DNA of 64,000 bases from an uncultured Flavobacteriaceae bacterium (GTDB lineage: Bacteria > Bacteroidota > Bacteroidia > Flavobacteriales > Flavobacteriaceae). The first letter of the stretch is position 1; the number at the start of each line of letters is the position of its first letter. Positions 48,713-58,165 of the stretch are shown piece by piece. The position numbers were made by a program, and so were the translations under genes. The DNA lies in assembly GCA_905181835.1 (NCBI GenBank), contig CAJIZF010000001.1, positions 523,501-587,500 on the forward strand, given 5' to 3'. The notes beneath the pieces were generated by a model, which worked only from the letters and a program-made list of their open reading frames with translations, had not been told where the DNA came from and searched no databases.

Positions 48713-49090
48713 CTAATCGTCAGAGACAGATTCTGTAAAATCTTCTAAATCTCTTCTATCTTTTTTACTGGGTCTTCCAGTACCTTTTTTACGATAGTAA
48801 TCCTTAGCATATTTTAGTAATTCTTTGTTTGAAAAAGCTTCTTTTGAGGTAGTGTCTTTTCGGTATTGGTCGACTAACTTTGCACCAAGCCTACTGGTTG
48901 GCAAATCTAAAACTTGTAGGGTATAATGTATTTGGTCTTTACGAATTTCGATTACATCTCCAGGGTAGACATCTCTTGCAGGTTTAACAGAAGTTTTGTC
49001 AATTTTTACCGATCCTTTTTTACAAGCTTGAGTAGCTATACTCCTTGTTTTAAAGTAACGAACACACCATAAATACTTATCTATCCTCAT
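48713..49090 (-). CDS. S4-domain RNA-binding protein (Hsp15-like)
   Basis: A 125-residue protein with an N-terminal S4 RNA-binding domain: MRIDKYLWCVRYFKTRSIAT, CKKGSVKID, KPARDVYPGD. It resembles HslR/Hsp15, which binds nascent-chain-stalled 50S subunits in E. coli. The C-terminal tail is lysine/arginine-rich (RKKGTGRPSKKDRRDL) and ends acidic. Upstream of the PRTase gene; divergent from the FKBP gene. Confidence 0.92.
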   Translation of the reverse strand: MRIDKYLWCVRYFKTRSIATQACKKGSVKIDKTSVKPARDVYPGDVIEIRKDQIHYTLQVLDLPTSRLGAKLVDQYRKDTTSKEAFSNKELLKYAKDYYRKKGTGRPSKKDRRDLEDFTESVSDD

Positions 49091-49136
49091 TTATTAAAAG
49101 ATCTCAATCTTATCCAGTAAAAATAGCTTAAAATCG

Positions 49137-49144
49137 TATATTTG
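49137..49144 (+). promoter_or_regulatory. -7 element of the FKBP lipoprotein gene
   Basis: TATATTTG fits TAnnTTTG and ends 19 bases before the ATG at 49164. Confidence 0.5.
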
Positions 49145-49163
49145 GCCAACTAAAAAAAGAAAA

Positions 49164-50210
49164 ATGAATAGAAATGTTTTTTTATTACCTCTTGTAGCTA
49201 TTTTATTTACTTTGGTTTTCTCCTGCGACACAGAAGATGATGGTGTGATCATTGTTCCTCCTAGAGAAAGAGATGAAGAAGTGATTCCAGCAACCTTGAT
49301 GATTGAAAACTATTTAGAGACTCATTTTTATAATTACGAACAATTTACCAATCCTCCAGCTGATTTTAACTACCAAATTGTATTTGATACCATAGCTGGC
49401 GATAACAGTAGCAAGACGCCTTTAATTGACCAAGTTTCATCTAAAAATGTTGATGATATATTTCAAGACGGTGTTGTATACAAGCTTTATTACTTAAAAG
49501 TAAGACAGGGGGAAGGTGATCCAATAAATTTTTCTGATAAAACCACTTTAAATTATGTTGGAACCTCCCTTCGAGAAAAAGAAATTCTTGTCAATGATGT
49601 TTATGAAACAGTTTATCCAACAGAAACATTTGATAGTAGTGTAAGTCCAATTTCTTTTGATTTAACTCGAGTTGTTAAAGGTTTCCAAGCAACTTTAATT
49701 GAATTTAACGGGGCAACAGGTTTTACCGAAAATCCTGATGGTACGCTAACGTTCGATGATTTTGGTATTGGTGCAGTATTTATGCAATCAGGTTTAGGTT
49801 ATTACAATACACCACCCGTTGGAAGTGGAATTGAATTTTATGATCAACTCATTTTTACGTTTCAAACCTATGCTGTTGAAAAAACAGATCAAGATTTAGA
49901 CACTATTTTATCAGAGTTTGAAGATTTAAATGGAAATGGAAATGAATTAGACGATGATACTGATAATGATGGATTTCCAAATTTCAACGATCCAGATGAT
50001 GATGGCGACGGCAAATTAACACGATTTGAGGTAGAGGCTAACCAATACACCTTGAACCAGGGTGATGCTGATCCAGAACTCGCTGAAAATGAGGTTGAGA
50101 TGCAACGTAAAACAAACTTAGAAACGGGTATAGTAACTTTATATACGGTTGTTTTTACAGATGCTAATAACGACGGAATAGCTGACTATTTAGACGAAAA
50201 CACCTATTAG
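49164..50210 (+). CDS. FKBP-type peptidyl-prolyl isomerase lipoprotein with Asp-rich repeat
   Basis: A 348-residue exported lipoprotein (lipobox TLVFSCDTE, Cys near residue 21). Residues ~100-235 are an FKBP-type isomerase domain: VYKLYYLKVRQGEGDP, TLNYVGTS, TFDSSVSPISFDLTRVVKGF and SGIEFYDQLIFTFQTY. From about residue 245 comes a calcium-binding-like segment of D-x-D-x-D-G type repeats (DDDTDNDGFPNFNDPDDDGDG) and a second one near the end (DANNDGIADYLDENTY). It probably assists folding of envelope or secreted proteins, with calcium-stabilised C-terminal parts. It ends 18 bases before the convergent transketolase gene. Confidence 0.9.
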   Translation: MNRNVFLLPLVAILFTLVFSCDTEDDGVIIVPPRERDEEVIPATLMIENYLETHFYNYEQFTNPPADFNYQIVFDTIAGDNSSKTPLIDQVSSKNVDDIFQDGVVYKLYYLKVRQGEGDPINFSDKTTLNYVGTSLREKEILVNDVYETVYPTETFDSSVSPISFDLTRVVKGFQATLIEFNGATGFTENPDGTLTFDDFGIGAVFMQSGLGYYNTPPVGSGIEFYDQLIFTFQTYAVEKTDQDLDTILSEFEDLNGNGNELDDDTDNDGFPNFNDPDDDGDGKLTRFEVEANQYTLNQGDADPELAENEVEMQRKTNLETGIVTLYTVVFTDANNDGIADYLDENTY

Positions 50211-50228
50211 GTTTACGCTATAAATTAA

Positions 50229-51182
50229 CTACTTTCTTCTCAGTACTCGTTGAGTTGCATTGACGATTGCACTTGCGTTCAATCCGTATTTTTCCATTAA
50301 TTGTGCAGGGGTTCCAGATTCTCCAAAAGTATCTTGTGTTGCTACAAATTCTTGTGGTGTTGGGTTGTTTTTAGCCAACACTCGAGCTACACTTTCTCCT
50401 AAACCTCCAAGAATGTTATGCTCCTCGGCAGTAACGATACAATTAGTTTTGGCTACACTATTTAAAATAGCAGCTTCATCCAGCGGTTTGATAGTATGTA
50501 TATTAATTACATCGGCAGTTATTCCTTGTTCATTTAGTGTTTCTGCAGCTTGTAAAGCCTCCCAAACTAAGTGTCCTGTAGCTACTATAGTTACATCACT
50601 TCCCTCTTGTAATTGGATAGCTTTACCTATTTCAAAAGTTTGATCTTCAGGAGTGAAATTGGCTACTTTTGGCCTTCCAAACCTCAGGTAAACAGGTCCG
50701 TTATAATCAGCAATTGCTTTGGTAGCGGCTTTGGTTTGATTGTAGTCACAGGTATTGATTACCGTCATTCCTGGTAACATTTTCATCAAGCCAATATCCT
50801 CTAATATTTGATGAGTGGCACCATCTTCTCCTAAAGTTAACCCTGCATGAGAAGCACAGATTTTCACATTCTTTCCACTGTAAGCAATTGATTGACGAAT
50901 TTGATCGTATACTCTTCCAGTTGAAAAGTTCGCAAAAGTTCCTGTATAAGGAATTTTTCCGCCGATGGTCATACCTGCAGCGATTCCCATCATATTGGCT
51001 TCAGCAATTCCAACCTGGTAAAAACGCTCTGGATGATTGTTTTGAAAATCATTCATTTTTAAAGATCCAATCAGATCAGCACAAAGAGCTACTACGTTCT
51101 CATTCGATTTTCCTAATTCGGTTAATCCAGCACCAAACCCAGATCTTGTATCTTTTTTACCGGTATCTATATATTTTTTCAT
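50229..51182 (-). CDS. Transketolase, C-terminal subunit
   Basis: A 317-residue protein covering the pyrimidine-binding and C-terminal domains of transketolase. It starts MKKYIDTGKKDTRSGFGAGL; the catalytic region has CADLIGSLKMNDF, RFYQVGIAEANMMGIAAGM, THQILEDIGLM and YLRFGRPKV. The Glu in GIAEANM is the cofactor-activating residue. It pairs with the separate N-terminal subunit encoded 20 bases upstream. Split transketolases are common in this phylum. The enzyme moves two-carbon units in the pentose-phosphate pathway. Confidence 0.95.
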   Translation of the reverse strand: MKKYIDTGKKDTRSGFGAGLTELGKSNENVVALCADLIGSLKMNDFQNNHPERFYQVGIAEANMMGIAAGMTIGGKIPYTGTFANFSTGRVYDQIRQSIAYSGKNVKICASHAGLTLGEDGATHQILEDIGLMKMLPGMTVINTCDYNQTKAATKAIADYNGPVYLRFGRPKVANFTPEDQTFEIGKAIQLQEGSDVTIVATGHLVWEALQAAETLNEQGITADVINIHTIKPLDEAAILNSVAKTNCIVTAEEHNILGGLGESVARVLAKNNPTPQEFVATQDTFGESGTPAQLMEKYGLNASAIVNATQRVLRRK

Positions 51183-51202
51183 ATGAATTTTCTAGTTGTG
51201 TT

Positions 51203-52048
51203 TTAGTAATCTCCCAGTGTTACAGGATTTTGTTTTAATGCTTTTTCTAATTGTTCATCATTAGGAGCCTTCCCATGCCAAGCATTGGTATGCATCATAA
51301 AATCGACCCCGTTACCCATAACGGTATGTAGTAAAACACAAATAGGTTTTCCATTACCAGTTTTATTTTTAGCGATTTTCATTCCATTTAGAATTGCGTC
51401 TAAATCATTTCCATTTTTGATATCAACAACGTCCCAATCAAAAGCTTCAAATTTAGCTCTTAAATTTCCAAGCGGTAAAACATCATCGGTTGCTCCATCA
51501 ATTTGTTGTTTATTATAGTCAACAGTAACAATTAGATTGTCAATTTGGTTACCTGCGGCATACATGATCGCCTCCCAGTTTTGGCCCTCTTGTAATTCAC
51601 CGTCACCACAAAGGGTATATACTATCTTAGTATCATGATTTAACTTTTTGCTTTGAGCAGCTCCTATGGCAGCAGAAATTCCTTGTCCAAGTGAACCAGA
51701 AGCAATACGAATACCAGGTAAGCCTTCATGGGTAGTAGGATGCCCTTGCAATCTTGTGTTTAATAAACGAAAGGTGCTGAGCTCTTCCACAGGAAAATAT
51801 CCTGACCTTGCTAATACACTGTAAAAAACAGGAGAAATGTGACCGTTCGATAAAAAGAAAAGGTCTTCCTCCTTACCATCCATTTCAAAGGTGTTTTTAC
51901 GCTCCATTATTTCTTGGTAGAGTGCTACTAAAAATTCTGCACAACCTAGAGAACCTCCTGGATGTCCTGAGTTAACTTTATGTACTTGGCGCAAAATATC
52001 TCTACGTACCTGTACTACTAAATTATTTAAGTGATTACTGTCTGACAT
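51203..52048 (-). CDS. Transketolase, N-terminal subunit
   Basis: The thiamine-diphosphate-binding half of transketolase, 281 residues from ATG 52048 (MSDSNHLNNLVVQVRRDIL). A TTG at 52096 extends the frame by 16 residues that resemble leader sequence, so I reject it. Features are HSGHPGGSLGC-like NSGHPGGSLGCAEFL, LSNGHISPVFYSVLA, SLGQGISAAIGAAQ and the ThDP motif CGDGELQEGQNWE...YNKQQIDG. Co-transcribed with the C-terminal subunit, 20 bases apart. Confidence 0.95.
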   Translation of the reverse strand: MSDSNHLNNLVVQVRRDILRQVHKVNSGHPGGSLGCAEFLVALYQEIMERKNTFEMDGKEEDLFFLSNGHISPVFYSVLARSGYFPVEELSTFRLLNTRLQGHPTTHEGLPGIRIASGSLGQGISAAIGAAQSKKLNHDTKIVYTLCGDGELQEGQNWEAIMYAAGNQIDNLIVTVDYNKQQIDGATDDVLPLGNLRAKFEAFDWDVVDIKNGNDLDAILNGMKIAKNKTGNGKPICVLLHTVMGNGVDFMMHTNAWHGKAPNDEQLEKALKQNPVTLGDY

Positions 52049-52211
52049 GTTGTTGTTTTTCTTGCCCAAAAATAGACTTTTGATAGTCCTACACAAAATG
52101 GAATATGTTACAGTTATTAACGATTTTACTCATTTAGTTAACAGAATGTATAGTTTTATGTAAAAAGTAAATTATAGCGTCTACTTCTTCCATTAAAACA
52201 ACAATTCATTT

Positions 52212-52219
52212 TATATTTG
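52212..52219 (+). promoter_or_regulatory. tgt: -7 element upstream of tgt
   Basis: TATATTTG fits TAnnTTTG, 41 bases before the ATG. No clear TTG at the -33 position. Confidence 0.45.
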
Positions 52220-52260
52220 TAGGATCCTATTAAATCAAATAGGAATTCTAAATAGTTAAG

Positions 52261-53391
52261 ATGCAATTCGATTTAAAAGCTACTGATACTTCAACCCAGG
52301 CAAGAGCAGCTACCATCATTACAGATCATGGAAAAATAGAAACTCCCATTTTTATGCCTGTAGGAACCGTTGGAACGGTTAAAGGGGTGCACCAAAGAGA
52401 GTTAGAACAGGATATCAATCCTGATATTATTTTAGGAAATACCTATCATTTATATTTACGACCACAAACACCTATATTAGAAAAAGCGGGAGGTCTTCAT
52501 AAATTTATGAATTGGGATCGAAATATTTTAACAGATAGTGGAGGTTATCAAGTTTATTCGCTCTCTGCCAATCGAAAAATAAAAGAAGAAGGGGTGAAAT
52601 TTAAATCACACATTGATGGGAGTTATCATATATTCACACCCGAGAATGTCATGGAAATTCAGCGAACAATTGGAGCAGATATTATTATGGCTTTTGATGA
52701 GTGTACACCTTATCCCTGTGATTATCAGTATGCAAAAAGATCGATGCACATGACGCATCGCTGGTTGGAACGTTGTATTACCCATCTTAAAAAAACACCA
52801 CTAAAATATAATTATAGTCAAACTTTTTTTCCAATTGTTCAAGGTAGCACTTACAAGGATTTAAGAAAACAATCTGCAGAATATATAGCATCAGTGGGTG
52901 CTGAAGGAAATGCAATTGGTGGTTTGTCTGTGGGAGAGCCGGCAGAAGAAATGTATGAGATGACAGCTATCGTAACGGAGGTACTACCAAAAGATAAACC
53001 AAGGTATTTAATGGGTGTAGGAACTCCCATAAATCTTTTAGAAAATATCGCATTGGGAATTGATATGTTTGACTGTGTTATGCCTACCAGAAATGGTAGA
53101 AATGGAATGCTTTTTACTGCTTATGGATCCATTAATATTAAAAATAAAAAATGGGCTGACGATTTTTCCGAAATTGACTCCATGAACATTACCTGGGTCG
53201 ATACTGCCTACAGTAAGGCTTATTTAAGACATTTATTTACGGTAAATGAAATGTTAGGAAGACAAATAGCTACTATTCACAATTTAGGTTTTTATTTGTG
53301 GTTGGTTCGTGAAGCCAGAAAGCATATATTAGCAGGAGACTTTGGGGTTTGGAAAAATAAAATGGTTAAACAAATGGATAATAAGCTATAA
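52261..53391 (+). CDS. tgt: tRNA-guanine transglycosylase
   Basis: Exchanges guanine 34 of GUN tRNAs for preQ1 in queuosine synthesis. The 376 residues form the TGT barrel: FMPVGTVGTVKGV, GNTYHLYLRP, the Asp in LTDSGGYQVYSL (about residue 94), MAFDECTPYP, GGLSVGEP and the nucleophile Asp in FDCVMPTRNGRNG. The usual C-terminal zinc site C-x-C-x2-C is not there: the matching stretch reads MNITWVDTAYSKAYLRHL. I believe this loss is common in Bacteroidota TGTs. The gene is followed three bases later by the LptF/G permease. Confidence 0.96.
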   Translation: MQFDLKATDTSTQARAATIITDHGKIETPIFMPVGTVGTVKGVHQRELEQDINPDIILGNTYHLYLRPQTPILEKAGGLHKFMNWDRNILTDSGGYQVYSLSANRKIKEEGVKFKSHIDGSYHIFTPENVMEIQRTIGADIIMAFDECTPYPCDYQYAKRSMHMTHRWLERCITHLKKTPLKYNYSQTFFPIVQGSTYKDLRKQSAEYIASVGAEGNAIGGLSVGEPAEEMYEMTAIVTEVLPKDKPRYLMGVGTPINLLENIALGIDMFDCVMPTRNGRNGMLFTAYGSINIKNKKWADDFSEIDSMNITWVDTAYSKAYLRHLFTVNEMLGRQIATIHNLGFYLWLVREARKHILAGDFGVWKNKMVKQMDNKL

Positions 53392-53394
53392 TAA

Positions 53395-54474
53395 ATGCTG
53401 AGTATTCTTGATCGATACATACTGAAAAGATATATAGGGACTTTTACGCTACTACTTCTGCTATTTATTCCTATTGGTATTACCGTAAATCTTGCAGAGA
53501 AAATCGATAAAATACTTCAAAACGAGGCACCCTTTTTAGAAGTTGTTGAATACTATATTTTTTTTACTATCTATTTTGCCAACCTACTATTTCCTTTGTT
53601 TTTATTTTTATCGGTTATCTGGTTTACTTCAAAACTAGCAAACAATACTGAGGTAATTGCGTTTTTAAGTAGTGGCGTATCATATTATCGGTTTTTAAGA
53701 CCCTATTTTATTGGTGCCACAATTGTTTGTATTGGAGCGCTTATTATGGGAATGTACCTAGCTCCAATGGCAAGCAAAGGGTTTAACGAATTTATTTATA
53801 AATACATAAAAAAAAGTAAAAAAGATAGAACTCAAACCAATGTCTATCGACAAATAAATGATCAAGATTATATCTATGTAAGCTATTTTAATGTAAAAGA
53901 TAAAACAGGAGAAAAATTTACATTAGAACATTTTAATGGTAATCAGTTAGAATATAAAATTAAAGCTGATAAAATAGTTTTTAACGAAGCTGATAGTACT
54001 TATACCCTCTATAAATATTTAAAAAGAATCATCAATTCTAATGAGGATATACTTGAGTCAAAAGCAAAAAAGGATACTACTTTTAGTTTTGATCTAGAAG
54101 ATTTAACACCCGTTGAATATATAGCTGAAACTTTAAATTATACCGAATTAAATTCTTTTATTGAAAGAGAAAAAAAGAGAGGATCTTCCAATATTAATAG
54201 GTACGAAGTGGTTAGGTATAAGCGATGGAGTTTACCCATTTCCGCCTATATTTTAACAATAATTGCTGTTGCAGTATCATCAATGAAACGTAGAGGAGGT
54301 ATGGGAGTGAATTTAGCTATTGGTATTGGTATAGGAATGATCTTTATATTTTTTGATAAAATATTCGGAACCATGGCTGAGCAAAGTGATTTTTCTCCCA
54401 TCGTAGCTACTTGGTTTCCTAATTTAGTCTTTGCTATTTTGGCAGTATATTTACTTCGTAATGCAAAACGATAA
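53395..54474 (+). CDS. lptG: LptF/LptG family permease
   Basis: A 359-residue membrane subunit of the LPS transport ABC exporter, which lifts LPS from the inner membrane. It begins LSILDRYILKRYIGTFTLLLL, typical of LptF/LptG, with three N-terminal helices, a periplasmic beta-jellyroll domain (about residues 130-260) and three C-terminal helices. The sequence does not decide between F and G; the single-gene context after tgt is usual in Bacteroidota. It starts three bases after tgt and overlaps the EamA gene by 14 bases. Confidence 0.9.
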   Translation: MLSILDRYILKRYIGTFTLLLLLFIPIGITVNLAEKIDKILQNEAPFLEVVEYYIFFTIYFANLLFPLFLFLSVIWFTSKLANNTEVIAFLSSGVSYYRFLRPYFIGATIVCIGALIMGMYLAPMASKGFNEFIYKYIKKSKKDRTQTNVYRQINDQDYIYVSYFNVKDKTGEKFTLEHFNGNQLEYKIKADKIVFNEADSTYTLYKYLKRIINSNEDILESKAKKDTTFSFDLEDLTPVEYIAETLNYTELNSFIEREKKRGSSNINRYEVVRYKRWSLPISAYILTIIAVAVSSMKRRGGMGVNLAIGIGIGMIFIFFDKIFGTMAEQSDFSPIVATWFPNLVFAILAVYLLRNAKR

Positions 54475-55339
54475 ATTAATAAACTATTTACATTTACATT
54501 TCATAGTTTTTATATGGGGTTTTACAGCAGTTTTAGGAGATTTAATTACTATAGCAGCAGTTCCGTTAGTTTGGTTCAGGATGTTATTGGGTTCTTTTTT
54601 TGTTCTTATTTATATCTGGTTTACTAAAGGAAGATTAAAAGTATCTTTAAAATCATTAGTAATATTTGCCCTCATTGGGTTTTTGATAGCTTTGCATTGG
54701 TTGGCTTTCTTTAAAGCGGTTAAGGTATCTAATGTATCTATCACATTGGCAATGATGTCAACAGGTGCTTTTTTTACTTCATTGTTAGAGCCCATTTTTT
54801 TTAAAAGAAAAATAATTAAATATGAAGTGGTTTTTGGATTAATTGTTATCGTTGGTTTATATATAATTTTTAATGTAGAAACAGCATATTTGACAGGAAT
54901 CCTATTTGCTTTACTTTCCTCTTTCTTGGGCGCTCTATTTTCTATATTTAACGGAATGATTGTTAAAACCCATGATGCAACAATTATTTCTTTCTATGAA
55001 TTATTTTTTGGAGTTGTATTTATTACCATTTTTATTTTTTCAACAGATGGATTTAATGTGTCATTTTTTGATTTGTCAAGTACAGATTGGATTTATATAC
55101 TCCTTTTAGCTTCTGTATGTACTGCATACGCATTTATTGCAGCGGTTCACATAATGAAATGGATAAGCCCTTACACCTTAATGCTAACCACTAACATGGA
55201 GCCTGTATATGGTATTATATTGGCCTTATTAATATTGGGAGATAAAGAATATATGAATCCTACGTTTTATTTAGGTGCTCTAATAATTTTAATGACCGTT
55301 ATTGTGAATGGAATAATTAAAACAAGAAAAAAAGTTTGA
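54461..55339 (+). CDS. EamA/DMT-family transporter
   Basis: A ten-helix inner-membrane protein of the drug/metabolite transporter superfamily, 292 residues from ATG 54461. The frame also opens at 54431 but that start lies deeper in lptG. The two EamA repeats are seen as FIVFIWGFTAVLGDL...RMLLGSFFVL and GILFALLSSFLGALFSIFNG, with the second repeat ending in TTNMEPVYGIILALLILGDKE, the conserved E-P motif. The substrate is unknown. Confidence 0.9.
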   Translation: MQNDKLINYLHLHFIVFIWGFTAVLGDLITIAAVPLVWFRMLLGSFFVLIYIWFTKGRLKVSLKSLVIFALIGFLIALHWLAFFKAVKVSNVSITLAMMSTGAFFTSLLEPIFFKRKIIKYEVVFGLIVIVGLYIIFNVETAYLTGILFALLSSFLGALFSIFNGMIVKTHDATIISFYELFFGVVFITIFIFSTDGFNVSFFDLSSTDWIYILLLASVCTAYAFIAAVHIMKWISPYTLMLTTNMEPVYGIILALLILGDKEYMNPTFYLGALIILMTVIVNGIIKTRKKV

Positions 55340-55401
55340 TTATTTACAAACTATATCCTTTATATTTGTGATTTAATAGCAATTAATTTTAATTAGATAG
55401 T

Positions 55402-56355
55402 ATGGAATATCTTGACTTTGAATTACCCATTAAAGAGTTAAATGAACAATACGAAAAAGCGTGTGCTATTGGTATGGAGAGCGATGTTGATGTTTCTAAC
55501 ACTTGTGCGCAAATAAAAATTAAACTAGACGAAACAAAAAAAAATATTTACAAAAACTTAACACCTTGGCAACGTGTTCAGCTTTCTAGACATCCAAATA
55601 GACCTTACACTTTAGATTATATAAAAGCAATCTGTGGTGATAGTTTTTTAGAATTGCACGGAGATCGAAATTTTAAAGATGATAAAGCTATGATTGGTGG
55701 TTTAGGTAAAATAGGGGATCAATCTTATATGTTTATTGGTCAACAAAAAGGTTACAATACCAAAACTAGACAATATAGGAACTTTGGAATGTCTAATCCT
55801 GAGGGTTACAGAAAGGCATTACGATTAATGAAGTCTGCTGAAAAGTTTGGAATTCCTGTTGTTTGTTTTGTTGATACACCAGGTGCGTATCCCGGACTTG
55901 AAGCTGAGGAAAGAGGCCAAGGAGAGGCAATAGCAAGAAATATTATCGAAATGACACGTTTAAAAGTCCCAATAATTGTAGTGATTATTGGAGAAGGTGC
56001 TAGTGGAGGAGCTCTAGGTATAGGAGTAGGGGATCGAGTTCTGATGTTAGAAAACACTTGGTATTCTGTTATTTCTCCCGAAAGTTGTTCCTCAATACTT
56101 TGGAGAAGCTGGGAATATAAAGAACAAGCTGCAGAGGCACTAAAATTAACTGCCAACGATATGAAACGACAAAATTTAATCGATTTAATTGTCAAGGAAC
56201 CGCTCGGAGGCGCTCATAATAATAGAGAGAAAACTTTTGAAATTGTTTCAAATGCAATAGTTAAAGAATATAAGACTTTAATGAATTTATCCCCAAAAGA
56301 ATTGGTTAAAATAAGGATGAAAAAATATTCAGAAATGGGAGTCTTTAATGCTTAG
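55402..56355 (+). CDS. accA: Acetyl-CoA carboxylase carboxyltransferase subunit alpha
   Basis: The alpha subunit of the carboxyltransferase that makes malonyl-CoA for fatty-acid synthesis. The 317 residues are standard. Signatures are [80 protein letters not shown] and [17 protein letters not shown]. It has its own promoter-like TATATTTG box (just after 55360) and a terminator. Confidence 0.97.
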   Translation: MEYLDFELPIKELNEQYEKACAIGMESDVDVSNTCAQIKIKLDETKKNIYKNLTPWQRVQLSRHPNRPYTLDYIKAICGDSFLELHGDRNFKDDKAMIGGLGKIGDQSYMFIGQQKGYNTKTRQYRNFGMSNPEGYRKALRLMKSAEKFGIPVVCFVDTPGAYPGLEAEERGQGEAIARNIIEMTRLKVPIIVVIIGEGASGGALGIGVGDRVLMLENTWYSVISPESCSSILWRSWEYKEQAAEALKLTANDMKRQNLIDLIVKEPLGGAHNNREKTFEIVSNAIVKEYKTLMNLSPKELVKIRMKKYSEMGVFNA

Positions 56356-56380
56356 TTATAACATTTACAAATCATTAACA

Positions 56381-56414
56381 AAATCCGAAAGTTACTGTTT
56401 CGGATTTTTTTATG
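56381..56414 (+). terminator. accA: Terminator after accA
   Basis: AAATCCGAAA (56381-56390) and TTTCGGATTT (56398-56407) form a ten-pair stem followed by a T-run. Confidence 0.85.
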
Positions 56415-56522
56415 CTTATTAACATTTTTTTTGACTTTTCAACAGTCAGATTGTTAATGAGTAGTGAACTTTGATCGTCAAATTTACATACCCAACGATG
56501 CAATTTTAATTACCTTAGCTTT

Positions 56523-58073
56523 ATGGAAAAACTCAACCCTCAAAAAACTTACGCTAATCAAAAAACTCAAGTAATTTCTTTAGAAAAAGGGAAAATACCT
56601 CCACAAGCCATCGATTTAGAAGAGGTAGTGTTAGGGGCAATGATGGTTGATAAAAGAGGTGTGGATGAGGTTATTGATATTTTACACCCTGAGGTTTTTT
56701 ACAAACAATCCCACCAACAAATATTTGAAGCTATCTTTATGTTATTTAAAGAAGGACTTCCTATTGACTTATTGACCGTATCATCTAAATTAAAAACTCA
56801 AAAAAACCTTGAATTAGTTGGAGGTGATTTTTATTTAATTCAATTAACTCAAAAAGTATCCTCTTCAGCACACATTGAGTTTCACGCTAGAATTATTATT
56901 CAGAAATTTATTCAGCGCAGTCTTATCAAAATTTCGAATGAAATAATTGAAGATTCATACAATGAAAGTACCGATGTATTTGATTTGTTGGATACTGCAG
57001 AATCGAAGTTATACGAAATTACACAGGGAAATATAAAAAAATCTACAATTAGTGCTCAAGATTTGGTAATTCAAGCAAAGAAAAAAATTGAAGAAATTGC
57101 CAATAAAGAAGGTTTGTCTGGAATTCCTTCAGGCTTTGTTAAAGTAGATAAGTTAACCTCAGGCTGGCAGCCTAGTGATTTGATTATTATAGCCGCTCGT
57201 CCTGGAATGGGAAAAACAGCTTTTTCATTATCAATGGCTCGAAATATTTCAGTTTTACACAACATTCCTGTTGCATTTTTTTCACTCGAAATGTCCTCTA
57301 TTCAGCTTATTACACGTTTAATTTCTTCCGAAACTGGATTAAATTCTGAAAAATTAAGAACAGGTAATCTTGAAAAACACGAGTGGGAGCAATTAAATGT
57401 AAAAGTAAAAAGCCTTGAAAAAGCTCCTTTATTTATTGATGATACCCCATCTCTTTCTATATTTGATTTAAGGGCAAAAGCTAGGCGATTAGCCTCACAA
57501 CACAAGATTAAATTGATTATGGTAGATTATCTTCAGCTCATGACTGCAGGCGGAAATCAAAAAGGAGGCAACAGAGAACAAGAGATTTCCACGATATCCA
57601 GAAATTTGAAGGCATTAGCAAAAGAATTAAATATTCCAGTAATAGCTCTTTCTCAATTATCACGTGCTGTGGAAACTAGAGGGGGAACTAAAAGACCATT
57701 ACTTTCTGATCTAAGAGAATCTGGTGCAATTGAACAAGATGCTGATATAGTTTCATTTATTTATAGACCTGAATATTATAAAATAGACGAGTGGGATGAT
57801 GATGAACATAGTCCAACCGAAGGTCAAGGCGAGTTTATTGTTGCCAAACATCGTAATGGAGGCTTGGATGAAATACGATTAAAATTCTTGGGTCACCTCG
57901 GTAAGTTTGAAGATTTAGATGAATTTAACTTTTCAAACGAATATCAGTCAAGGATGAATGCTGCTGCAAATGATGATACTTTTAAAACAAATCCTTCAGC
58001 TTCACCTGATGAAGCATTTGGAAGCTCTATGAACAACGATTTTTCTGGTAATGACGATGATATACCATTTTAA
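56523..58073 (+). CDS. dnaB: Replicative DNA helicase DnaB
   Basis: The hexameric replication-fork helicase. The 516 residues have the N-terminal DnaB domain (PPQAIDLEEVVLGAMMVDKR, VFYKQSHQQIFEAIF) and the RecA-like C-terminal domain with Walker A IIAARPGMGKTAFSLS (about 217-232), AFFSLEMSS, Walker B MVDYLQLM and LSQLSRAVETRG, SDLRESGAIEQDAD. The C-terminal tail (from about 475) is acidic and glycine-poor, ending NDDDIPF, which resembles SSB-like acidic tips. No intein. Confidence 0.97.
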   Translation: MEKLNPQKTYANQKTQVISLEKGKIPPQAIDLEEVVLGAMMVDKRGVDEVIDILHPEVFYKQSHQQIFEAIFMLFKEGLPIDLLTVSSKLKTQKNLELVGGDFYLIQLTQKVSSSAHIEFHARIIIQKFIQRSLIKISNEIIEDSYNESTDVFDLLDTAESKLYEITQGNIKKSTISAQDLVIQAKKKIEEIANKEGLSGIPSGFVKVDKLTSGWQPSDLIIIAARPGMGKTAFSLSMARNISVLHNIPVAFFSLEMSSIQLITRLISSETGLNSEKLRTGNLEKHEWEQLNVKVKSLEKAPLFIDDTPSLSIFDLRAKARRLASQHKIKLIMVDYLQLMTAGGNQKGGNREQEISTISRNLKALAKELNIPVIALSQLSRAVETRGGTKRPLLSDLRESGAIEQDADIVSFIYRPEYYKIDEWDDDEHSPTEGQGEFIVAKHRNGGLDEIRLKFLGHLGKFEDLDEFNFSNEYQSRMNAAANDDTFKTNPSASPDEAFGSSMNNDFSGNDDDIPF

Positions 58074-58165
58074 TAATTCTATATTTTTTAAATTAAAAAC
58101 ATTTTCATTAACTTTTTTTAGCTTTTAAAATCTTTTAAGTAAAAAATAGTTTGTAAATTAATTCT

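Noticed and set aside
50260..50643. Plus-strand ORF opposite the transketolase C-terminal gene
   Set aside because: A shadow frame of a strongly conserved enzyme on the opposite strand.
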